Part shown: in pieces, positions 1-5,413 of the stretch
Position numbering within the stretch: position 1 is the stretch's first letter
Layout of the letters: each line of letters begins with the position of its first letter
Assembly (NCBI GenBank): GCA_016780435.1
Contig: JADHLU010000080.1
Span: 1-5,413, forward strand
Source of the DNA: Flavobacteriaceae bacterium
GTDB lineage: Bacteria; Bacteroidota; Bacteroidia; Flavobacteriales; Flavobacteriaceae
DNA: 5,413 nucleotides
Direction of reading: 5' to 3'
Position numbers and translations under genes: made by a program
The notes under the pieces: model-generated
Told to the model about the DNA's origin: nothing
Database searches by the model: none
Seen by the model: the letters and a program-made list of their open reading frames with translations, nothing else

Positions 1-585
1 CTTACAGAGGCCGAACACGTCTATATCAAGGCCGGATTGCAGCACCGCCTGGCAGCCAATGCTTATTCGGGCGGCTTGAACGTATTTGAGCTGGGCTTCG
101 GAACGGGTATGAATGCGGTACTTACAGCCACTTACCTTGCTGAGCACCCAGAAATCAACTGCAATTATACGGTTATAGATCCGTTTATTTTAACTGCTGA
201 ACAGTACAGTTTCTTTGTTGAAGAATCATGGGCGATTAGGGCTCCCTTTACGGCTATGCATGAAGCGCCATGGGGTGAGACTGTGGCCATTAGTTCAAAT
301 TTCAGTCTGTTAAAAATTCAAAGCACTTTTGAAGACTTTCGTGCTCAAAAGGGAGTTGATCTGCTGTATTACGACGCTTTTGGGCCTCGGGTTCAACCTC
401 AGTTATGGGAATCGTGGGCGCTTCAAAAGTGCGCTGATATGATGAATCCAAAAGCGGTATGGGTGAGCTATTGCGCCAAGGGCTCAGTGAGAAGGGGGCT
501 TCAAGAAGCGGGTTTATCGGTTGAGCGTTTACCGGGCCCACCTGGTAAGCGGGAACTATTAAGGGCGTCCTCCAAAATACACTAA
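1..585 (+). CDS. mnmD: MnmD-like tRNA (mnm5s2U34) methyltransferase, 5'-truncated by the window edge
   Basis: Partial gene, open from base 1 to the TAA at 583-585 (194 codons visible). The family (DUF752, the methyltransferase half of E. coli MnmC) uses S-adenosylmethionine to methylate the aminomethyl group on U34 of certain tRNAs, the last step to mnm5(s2)U. Visible evidence, numbered from the first codon: a SAM-binding motif I ELGFGTGMN at about 30-38; a DxFxP-type motif, YYDAFGP at 123-129, followed by QLW; and the family's C-terminal signature, YCAKG then RR.L, then LPGPPGKRELLRA near the end. There is no FAD-dependent MnmC oxidase domain after it, so this is the stand-alone form. The codons before the TTG at 37 read TEAEHVYIKAG, which resembles the family N-terminus, so the true start lies upstream of the window, probably a few tens of codons away. 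The next gene begins one base after the stop, suggesting co-transcription. Family assignment is strong; activity is inferred. Confidence 0.9.
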   Translation, partial: LTEAEHVYIKAGLQHRLAANAYSGGLNVFELGFGTGMNAVLTATYLAEHPEINCNYTVIDPFILTAEQYSFFVEESWAIRAPFTAMHEAPWGETVAISSNFSLLKIQSTFEDFRAQKGVDLLYYDAFGPRVQPQLWESWALQKCADMMNPKAVWVSYCAKGSVRRGLQEAGLSVERLPGPPGKRELLRASSKIH

Positions 586-586
586 T

Positions 587-1495
587 ATGAAGGTTTTACT
601 AACAGGAGCCACTGGCCTCGTCGGATCGCATATCGTTAAGCTCTTGTCAGAACGAGGCGTTTCGATTAACTACTTTACCCGAACACTTAAACCTACTGCT
701 CTTGAGGGTAGCAATGCTTTTCTATGGAATCCCGATCGCTTAGAATGGGATCCTGAAGCTCTAGAAGGGGTGACTCATGTGATTAATTTGGCTGGCGCCT
801 CTATAGCCGAGCGCTGGACGGCCGCCTATAAGGAGGAAGTCGTTCGCAGCCGTGTGAACAGTCTCAAGACTCTTAAAATGGCTTTGGAACAGCGCACGCA
901 GCTGGGTGATGTGCGTGTTTTGTCAGCTTCTGCCATTGGATGTTATGCTTCAGACTACGATGTTCAGCACAGCGAGCTGAGCGTGCACATGGGTAACGAT
1001 TTTTTAGCCGAGGTAGTTCAATTGTGGGAAGAGGCCGCCAAAGCCATACTTCCGGTAGCTTATTCGCTATGTTTATTGCGCATTGGGATTGTACTTGACC
1101 GCGAACACGGCGCCTTGCCGAAGTTATTGACCCCTATAAAGTGGGGAATAGGCGCCCCGTTGGGCAATGGAAGGCAATGGCAATCGTGGATACACGTTGA
1201 TGACCTGGCTCGGCTGTTTGTGTATCTGCTCGACCATGACCTTGGACCAATTGTGAACGCTGTGGCACCGAATGCATTGAGGCAGAAAGAACTGACAACC
1301 CTCATTGCCTCAACCCTTAAAAAACCTTTGTGGTTACCCGCCATTCCCGAATGGGTATTAAAGCTCATACTGGGAGAAATGTCTGCAGTGGTGCTTCAAT
1401 CTCAGCATGTAATATCAACAGCAATAGAGGGTTCAGACTTTAAATTTCAGTTTAATTCGGCCAAAAAGGCCTTAGAAGATCTGCTCACGCACTAA
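587..1495 (+). CDS. TIGR01777/YfcH-family NAD(P)-binding epimerase-like SDR protein
   Basis: Complete 302-residue protein, a normal length for the TIGR01777 (YfcH/SULA-like) extended short-chain dehydrogenase family; its substrate is generally unknown. The N-terminus is a Rossmann nucleotide-binding loop, TGATGLVG at 6-13 (G7, G10, G13), starting almost at the first residue. NLAGAS at 67-72 is the NAG-like strand 4 motif. SASAIGCY at 113-120 holds the probable active-site Ser/Tyr. LRIGIVL (164-170), GALPKLL (175-181) and SWIHVDD (200-206) are family hallmarks. The C-terminal part (about 224-300, starting NAVAPNALRQKE) matches the DUF1731 domain. No signal peptide or membrane segment is seen, so it is probably cytosolic. 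The usual SDR YxxxK is not present: Y120 is followed by Tyr, not Lys, at +4. The ATG lies one base after the mnmD stop with no Shine-Dalgarno, consistent with an operon. The family is clear; the reaction is not. Confidence 0.9.
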   Translation: MKVLLTGATGLVGSHIVKLLSERGVSINYFTRTLKPTALEGSNAFLWNPDRLEWDPEALEGVTHVINLAGASIAERWTAAYKEEVVRSRVNSLKTLKMALEQRTQLGDVRVLSASAIGCYASDYDVQHSELSVHMGNDFLAEVVQLWEEAAKAILPVAYSLCLLRIGIVLDREHGALPKLLTPIKWGIGAPLGNGRQWQSWIHVDDLARLFVYLLDHDLGPIVNAVAPNALRQKELTTLIASTLKKPLWLPAIPEWVLKLILGEMSAVVLQSQHVISTAIEGSDFKFQFNSAKKALEDLLTH

Positions 1496-1503
1496 GTGAC
1501 ATT

Positions 1504-1536
1504 TTGACATCAGCGGATTATATGGCAGTAAATTTG
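1504..1536 (+). promoter_or_regulatory. Bacteroidota-type promoter for grpE-dnaJ (TTG ... TAnnTTTG)
   Basis: TAAATTTG at 1529-1536 matches the Bacteroidota primary-sigma -7 consensus TAnnTTTG exactly. A TTG at 1504-1506, within TTTTGAC, is a suitable -33 element. The 22 bases between them fall within the range reported for flavobacterial promoters. Transcription would begin a few bases after 1536, giving a leader of roughly 30 nt before the grpE ATG at 1575. No terminator-like hairpin separates the upstream gene from this site, so readthrough from mnmD/SDR is also possible. This is a sequence match only. Confidence 0.65.
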
Positions 1537-1574
1537 ATAGGTGATTGGAGTTCTCCCTAAAGAATGTAAATAGT

Positions 1575-2138
1575 ATGAGCAAGAAGAATTCAAAAGCCAA
1601 GCAAGAAGCGCAACAGGCAGAAGATAGCGGGTTAGACCAAGCCCAAGGGGTAAATGAGTCTGAAACTACAGCTAAAGACGAAGGTCAGTCGGCTGCTCCA
1701 ACCACAGAAGATTTACTGGCGCAAGAAAAAGATAAATTTTTAAGGCTCTTTGCAGAGTTTGAAAATTATAAAAAGCGCACGACTAAAGAACGCATCGACT
1801 TGTTTAAGACGGCCGGAAGAGAGGTAATTAGCTCTATGTTGCCCGTTATTGACGATTTCGAACGCGCCTTGGCTGAGCTTCAAAAGCAAGAGCAGACAGA
1901 ACATGCAGAGGGTATTCTACTCATTTATAATAAGCTAGTCGAAACATTAAAGGCTAAAGGGCTTACAGTACTTGAGGTAGCCGCAGGAGACGCCTTCGAC
2001 TCAGAACTTCACGAGGCGATTACGCAGATAAAAGCACCAGACGAGTCGCTGGTGGGTAAGATTATTGACACGGTTGAAAAGGGCTACAAACTCGGAGATC
2101 AAATTATTCGTCACCCCAAAGTGGTGGTAGGAAATTAA
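1575..2138 (+). CDS. grpE: GrpE, nucleotide exchange factor of DnaK
   Basis: 187-residue GrpE, of usual length. It works in the cytosol as a dimer that releases ADP from DnaK, allowing ATP rebinding and substrate release. Residues 1-45 are polar and rich in Lys, Glu, Gln and Ala, the disordered N-terminus typical of the family. A long helix follows (about 45-85), with the conserved core FAEFENYKKRT at 59-69. Then come LPVIDDFERAL at 89-99, FDSELHEAI at 141-149 in the beta domain, and the C-terminal signature GYKLGDQIIRHPKVVV at 170-185. I chose the ATG at 1575 over an in-frame TTG at 1545: the ATG-initiated MSKKNSK N-terminus is typical, and TTG 1545 would fall almost at the predicted transcript 5' end. 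No Shine-Dalgarno is visible; the upstream sequence is A/T-rich, as is common in this phylum. dnaJ follows after 6 bases. Confidence 0.96.
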   Translation: MSKKNSKAKQEAQQAEDSGLDQAQGVNESETTAKDEGQSAAPTTEDLLAQEKDKFLRLFAEFENYKKRTTKERIDLFKTAGREVISSMLPVIDDFERALAELQKQEQTEHAEGILLIYNKLVETLKAKGLTVLEVAAGDAFDSELHEAITQIKAPDESLVGKIIDTVEKGYKLGDQIIRHPKVVVGN

Positions 2139-2144
2139 AACTAG

Positions 2145-3257
2145 ATGAAAGAAGACTTTTACGACATACTGGGAATATCAAAAGGCGCTAGCGAGGCTGA
2201 AATTAAAAAGGCTTATCGCAAGAAAGCCATTGAATATCACCCAGACAAGAATCCGGGTGACAGTTCTGCCGAAGAGCGGTTTAAAAAGGCTGCTGAGGCT
2301 TACGAAGTGCTTTCGGATAAAGATAAACGGGCTCGCTACGATCAATTTGGTCATGCGGCTTTTGAGAATGGAGGAGGAGCCGGTTCTATGAATATGGACG
2401 ACATATTCAGTCAGTTCGGAGATATTTTTGGAAGTGCCTTCGGTGGAGGTTTTGGTGGTTTTTCAGGCTTTGGTTCTTCTACAGGAAGACGTGTAAAAGG
2501 GACCAACTTGCGCATTCAGATCACCCTTAGCCTAGACGAGATCGCCGAAGGGGTTGAAAAGAAGGTGAAGGTGAAGCGAAAGGTTCAAGCTGATGGAGTG
2601 ACTTATAAGAACTGCAGCAGCTGTAACGGAACAGGGCAAGTCACCAAGATCACTAACACTATACTCGGACGCATGCAAACGGCGGCTCCGTGTACAGCTT
2701 GCGCTGGAGCCGGACAGATACTTGATAAGAAGCCAGACGGAGCCGATGCTCAGGGGCTAGTCACCAAAGAAGAGACGGTCTCTATTCAGATACCCGGCGG
2801 GGTTGAAGAGGGCATGCAGCTCAAAGTTTCTGGAAAGGGAAATGCCGCACCAGGAGAGGGTATTGCAGGGGATTTGATTGTTTCCATAAAGGAGTCTGCG
2901 CACCCTTCGCTGAAGCGCGAAGGAGACAATTTGCACTACGATTTGAGAATTAGTTTTGCTGAAGCGGTGCTAGGGGCATCAAAAGAGATAGACGCCGTTG
3001 GAGGTAAAGTACGCATCAAGGTTGATAAAGGAACACAGTCAGGAAAAGTGCTGCGCTTGCGAGGAAAAGGCATAAAGAGTCTGAACGGATACGGAAAAGG
3101 CGACCTTTTGGTACATGTACTCGTGTGGACGCCTCAGAAATTGACCGCAGAGCAGGAGTCATTTTTTGAGGAGACGCTCAGTGACAAGAATTTCATGCCC
3201 GACCCAAAAGCAGACGATAAATCTACTTTTGATCGCATCAGAGACATCTTCTCATAG
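2145..3257 (+). CDS. dnaJ: DnaJ (Hsp40) co-chaperone with reduced, two-motif zinc finger
   Basis: Complete 370-residue DnaJ. It delivers unfolded clients to DnaK and stimulates its ATPase. The J domain covers about 1-70, with the essential HPD at 32-34. The Gly/Phe-rich linker (about 76-115) contains two DIF motifs (86-88 and 93-95). The C-terminal substrate-binding domains follow, with GDLIVSIKE (242-250), HYDLRISFAEAVLGA (264-278) and GYGKGDLLVHVLVWTP (315-330). The zinc-finger region is odd: only C157-x2-C160-NGTG and C183-x2-C186-AGAG are present, two of the normal four CxxCxGxG repeats. Where repeats 1 and 4 are expected, the protein reads KVQADGVTY and KKPDGADAQG. The region between and around them (TNTILGRMQT) is otherwise well conserved, so this is not a frameshift. 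The retained pair corresponds to zinc centre II of classical DnaJ. The gene is co-transcribed with grpE and followed by terminator-like dyads. Confidence 0.96.
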   Translation: MKEDFYDILGISKGASEAEIKKAYRKKAIEYHPDKNPGDSSAEERFKKAAEAYEVLSDKDKRARYDQFGHAAFENGGGAGSMNMDDIFSQFGDIFGSAFGGGFGGFSGFGSSTGRRVKGTNLRIQITLSLDEIAEGVEKKVKVKRKVQADGVTYKNCSSCNGTGQVTKITNTILGRMQTAAPCTACAGAGQILDKKPDGADAQGLVTKEETVSIQIPGGVEEGMQLKVSGKGNAAPGEGIAGDLIVSIKESAHPSLKREGDNLHYDLRISFAEAVLGASKEIDAVGGKVRIKVDKGTQSGKVLRLRGKGIKSLNGYGKGDLLVHVLVWTPQKLTAEQESFFEETLSDKNFMPDPKADDKSTFDRIRDIFS

Positions 3258-3310
3258 ATTGATTTGTTGCGTATTTTAGGATGAATTAAAAAAAAGTATA
3301 TATTTACCAT

Positions 3311-3343
3311 TAGTATTGGTTCTATCAATACTATTTTCTTTTT
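3311..3343 (+). repeat. Perfect 8-bp inverted repeat followed by a T-rich run; possible weak terminator or operator
   Basis: TAGTATTG at 3311-3318 and CAATACTA at 3326-3333 are exact reverse complements separated by 7 bases. One further G.U pair can close the loop to 5 bases. The dyad is followed directly by TTTTCTTTTT (3334-3343), the arrangement of a Rho-independent terminator 53 bases after the dnaJ stop. The stem has only two G-C pairs, which is weak for a terminator. It could instead be a protein-binding dyad. Confidence 0.5.
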
Positions 3344-3356
3344 CATAGCAATTTTT

Positions 3357-3396
3357 CCCATCCTCGAGCTCTGTTTGAGGGTGGGTTTTGTATTTT
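3357..3396 (+). terminator. Rho-independent terminator after dnaJ
   Basis: A nine-pair stem is formed by CCCATCCTC (3357-3365) and GAGGGTGGG (3377-3385), with one internal T-G wobble and an 11-base loop. It is followed by TTTTGTATTTT at 3386-3396. The GC-rich stem and T tract make this the stronger of the two dyads in this gap. There is no matching A tract on its left side, so it should act on + strand transcripts only. It ends about 22 bases before the next start codon. Confidence 0.75.
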
Positions 3397-3418
3397 AAGG
3401 CCTATCTAATCCCTGTTC

Positions 3419-4579
3419 ATGCCACGTATTTTAATTATTGAAGACGAGGAGAGTATTCGCAAGGTGCTCGTCAAAATTCTGCAAGAGTCAGATGCCACCC
3501 TCGATTGCATTACCGCCAAAGATGGCCAAGAAGGCATAGAACTGCTCTCTGAAGACGACGCGATTGATCTGGTGTTTTGCGATATTAAAATGCCCAAGAA
3601 AGACGGAATAGATGTGCTTCACGCTTTTTCGGATCGCTTGGCCGAACTGCCGTTTATAATGATCTCTGGCCATGGAGATATAGATACGGCAGTGGAGTGT
3701 ATGCGTTTGGGAGCGTTTGATTACTTGTCAAAACCACCCGACCTGAATCGCTTATTACTCACCGTTAAGAACGCCCTGGATCGTAAAAAACTCACCTCTG
3801 AAAACAAGAAGTTGAGGCGCAAACTCAAGCAGTCTCAAGAAATGATCGGCGAAAGCCCTGCCCTAAGTACTGTAAAGGCCCTCATTGAAAAGGTGGCCCC
3901 CACCACCGCGCGCGTCTTGATCACCGGCCCTAATGGGTCAGGTAAAGAGCTCGTAGCTCGTTCTATTCACGAACTGAGCGAGCGTTCTAAAGCCGATTTT
4001 GTTGAGGTAAACTGCGCCGCTATTCCCTCTGAGCTCATTGAAAGTGAGCTTTTTGGGCACGTGAAAGGAGCATTTACATCGGCTCACAAAGACCGTCCGG
4101 GTAAGTTTGAATCCGCCCACATGGGCACCCTTTTTTTAGATGAAGTAGGAGACATGTCATTGGCTGCCCAAGCAAAAGTACTTCGTGTATTACAAGAGCA
4201 GCGGCTAACTCGGGTAGGTTCAGATAAGCCCATCAACGTAGATGTTCGCGTTTTGGCCGCTACGAATAAAGATCTTCAAAAGGCTATCGCCGAGGGAGCT
4301 TTTAGAGAAGACCTTTACCACAGACTAAGTGTGATTAAACTAGAGATACCCTCTTTGGAGCAGCGAATAGAAGACATTCCGCTTTTGATTGCTCACTTCA
4401 ATGAATTGATTGCTGCTGAACAGGGTTCACGTCTAAAGCCGTTTGAAGATTCGGCGGTCGAGGCGCTGAAAGAAAAGACCTACAAAGGCAACATACGTGA
4501 ATTGCGAAATGTCGTTGAACGATTACTCATACTCTCTGGTGATGCCGTAACTTTAGGGGATGTTAAAAATTACGTATGA
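3419..4579 (+). CDS. Sigma-54-dependent (NtrC-family) response regulator lacking a C-terminal HTH
   Basis: 386 residues. The receiver domain (about 2-120) has the acidic pocket E8-D9-E10, phosphoacceptor D55 in FCDIKMP, S83 in MISGHG and K105 in LSKPP. A charged helical linker (about 120-142) leads to the AAA+ sigma-54 activation domain (about 143-370). That domain has a Walker A GPNGSGKE (170-177), a GAFTGA-loop variant GAFTSA (217-222), Walker B LFLDE (238-242), sensor I AATN (280-283), arginine-finger region FREDLYHR (295-302) and sensor II GNIRELRN (357-364). Such proteins use ATP to remodel sigma-54 RNA polymerase on phosphorylation by a histidine kinase, which is not in this window. The protein stops about 20 residues after sensor II, so the Fis-type HTH of NtrC (typically about 450+ aa in total) is absent. 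The ATG at 3419 gives the standard MPRILIIEDEE start; no Shine-Dalgarno is seen. Its TGA overlaps the next gene's ATG. Confidence 0.93.
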   Translation: MPRILIIEDEESIRKVLVKILQESDATLDCITAKDGQEGIELLSEDDAIDLVFCDIKMPKKDGIDVLHAFSDRLAELPFIMISGHGDIDTAVECMRLGAFDYLSKPPDLNRLLLTVKNALDRKKLTSENKKLRRKLKQSQEMIGESPALSTVKALIEKVAPTTARVLITGPNGSGKELVARSIHELSERSKADFVEVNCAAIPSELIESELFGHVKGAFTSAHKDRPGKFESAHMGTLFLDEVGDMSLAAQAKVLRVLQEQRLTRVGSDKPINVDVRVLAATNKDLQKAIAEGAFREDLYHRLSVIKLEIPSLEQRIEDIPLLIAHFNELIAAEQGSRLKPFEDSAVEALKEKTYKGNIRELRNVVERLLILSGDAVTLGDVKNYV

Positions 4580-5413
4580 AAAAGCTGCTAAATAAATCTG
4601 GATTCTGGGCATTTACCTTTTCAGTAGTGGTGGTGTTTTCTGCTCAAAGTCAGAACGAAAATACCCCCTCAAGAGACGCACTTATGCTTGAGTCAATCTA
4701 CAATGAGACCTTGACTAACGCCAAGGCATACGATTGGCTGCGCTTTCTGTCGCTCCAGATTGGTGGCCGCCTATCTGGATCAGTCGAAGCCGAACAGGCC
4801 GTTGAATACACTAAATCTATTCTTAATGATCTAGGGCTTGACCGCGTGTATTTGCAGCCGGTTATGGTGCCTAAATGGGTGAGAGGTGCTCCTGAATATG
4901 CCTATTACGAAACTGCTCCAGGACTCAGCACCACTGTGCCTATAACTGCGTTAGGCGGATCCGTAGCCACGCCGAGCATGGGCCTTAAGGCTAAAGTGAT
5001 CGAGGTTAAGGGGATAGAAGAACTGGAGAAGCTGGGTCGCCGCGCTATTGAAGGAAAAATTGTCTTTTATAACCGTCCGATGAACCCTAATACCATTCAG
5101 ACGTTTGACGCCTATGGAGCCTGTGTAGACCAGCGTTATGCCGGTGCCCTTGAGGCGGCCAAATTCGGCGCATTAGGGGTGATCGTGCGCTCTATGAACC
5201 TGCGAAAAGATGACTTTCCGCATACCGGATCAATGAGTTACGGAGACAGCCCCATTAACTCGCGCATTCCCGCTGCCGCCATAAGTACTAACGGGGCCGA
5301 TTTGTTGTCGGCTACCTTGCGCCTTAATCCTGAAACTACCTTTTACTTCAAACAAAATTGTCGCGCCTTTCCTGATGTCAAGTCGTACAATGTCATTGGA
5401 GAAATCAAAGGTT
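4576..5413 (+). CDS. Secreted M28-family metallopeptidase, carboxypeptidase Q-like, 3'-truncated by the window edge
   Basis: Open frame from ATG 4576 to the window end (279 full codons). Residues 1-25 form a signal peptide: basic MKKLLNK, a hydrophobic segment about 9-22 (FWAFTFSVVVVF), and a likely cleavage site after AQS at 23-25. Export is therefore predicted. The mature start resembles plasma glutamate carboxypeptidase (carboxypeptidase Q), with IGGRLSGS at 62-69. A protease-associated-type domain follows (about 125-255), including KFGALGVIVRS (196-206), PHTGSMSY (215-222) and IPAAAIS (231-237). Next comes YNVIGEIKG (271-279), which in this family directly precedes the zinc-binding catalytic segment. 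The catalytic ligands lie beyond the window, so peptidase activity cannot be checked here. The ATGA overlap with the regulator gene suggests translational coupling. Other M28 aminopeptidases are the main alternative; specificity is unknown. Confidence 0.88.
   Translation, partial: MKKLLNKSGFWAFTFSVVVVFSAQSQNENTPSRDALMLESIYNETLTNAKAYDWLRFLSLQIGGRLSGSVEAEQAVEYTKSILNDLGLDRVYLQPVMVPKWVRGAPEYAYYETAPGLSTTVPITALGGSVATPSMGLKAKVIEVKGIEELEKLGRRAIEGKIVFYNRPMNPNTIQTFDAYGACVDQRYAGALEAAKFGALGVIVRSMNLRKDDFPHTGSMSYGDSPINSRIPAAAISTNGADLLSATLRLNPETTFYFKQNCRAFPDVKSYNVIGEIKG

Noticed and set aside
37..39. TTG as the start codon of the mnmD gene
   Set aside because: The frame is open to base 1, and the preceding codons (TEAEHVYIKAG) look like conserved MnmD N-terminal sequence. 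The gene is simply cut by the window edge.
1460..1471. Short palindrome GGCCAAAAAGGCC-like sequence near the end of the SDR gene as a terminator
   Set aside because: It lies inside the coding region, has a very short stem and is not followed by a T run.
1545..1574. TTG-initiated ten-residue extension of GrpE
   Set aside because: The extension has no family similarity. The ATG at 1575 gives a typical N-terminus and normal length, and the TTG lies almost at the expected transcript start.
1496..1574. CIRCE (HrcA) operator before grpE
   Set aside because: I looked for TTAGCACTC-N9-GAGTGCTAA and found neither arm in the gap.
2600..2760. Frameshift or sequencing error as the cause of the missing DnaJ cysteines
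   Set aside because: The frame stays open and strongly DnaJ-like on both sides and between the two retained motifs, so a double compensating error is unlikely.
3258..3310. Promoter for the regulator gene in the A/T-rich stretch after dnaJ (TATATTTA at 3299-3306)
   Set aside because: It has one mismatch to TAnnTTTG and the nearest TTG is about 29 bases away, too far for a standard -33 element. AT-rich sequence gives such matches readily.
3134..3361. Minus-strand open frame across the end of dnaJ and the intergenic region
   Set aside because: It covers the dnaJ 3' end, both dyads and AT-rich spacer; the product is low-complexity and unlike any family I recognise. The other minus-strand frames inside the mnmD, SDR and regulator genes are likewise antisense shadows of well-supported genes.

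Overview
The window looks like ordinary chromosomal core sequence from a member of the Bacteroidota, most likely the Flavobacteriales. The main clues are: a TAnnTTTG-type -7 promoter element before grpE; no good Shine-Dalgarno sequence before any start codon; a stand-alone MnmD; a DnaJ ending in an aromatic/acidic tail with a reduced zinc finger; and a sigma-54 activator of the compact, HTH-less kind. No marker gene fixes the genus. All genes lie on the + strand. I see no mobile element, CRISPR array, tRNA or rRNA.

Layout. (1) 1-585 is the 3' part of a tRNA-modification methyltransferase (MnmD). One base after its stop, (2) 587-1495 encodes a complete TIGR01777/YfcH-type NAD(P)-binding epimerase-like protein. 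(3) A 79-bp gap carries a good Bacteroidota promoter, followed by the chaperone pair grpE (1575-2138) and dnaJ (2145-3257), six bases apart. (4) The 161-bp gap 3258-3418 holds two successive dyads, each followed by T-rich sequence. The second is a convincing Rho-independent terminator. (5) 3419-4579 encodes a receiver plus AAA+ sigma-54 response regulator with no C-terminal DNA-binding domain. (6) Its stop overlaps (ATGA) the start of a secreted M28-family peptidase resembling carboxypeptidase Q, which runs off the window at 5413 before its catalytic metal ligands.

How the genes work together. GrpE and DnaJ are the nucleotide-exchange factor and J-domain co-chaperone of DnaK, which is not in the window. 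MnmD/SDR and regulator/peptidase are probably transcribed as pairs because of their tight junctions, but no functional link within either pair is established. The points most worth a second look are the DnaJ that keeps only two of four CxxCxGxG motifs, the HTH-less regulator with a GAFTSA loop, the crowded terminator/start region before that regulator, and the grpE promoter, which overlaps an imperfect sigma-54-like site. I did not find evidence of a new multi-gene system.
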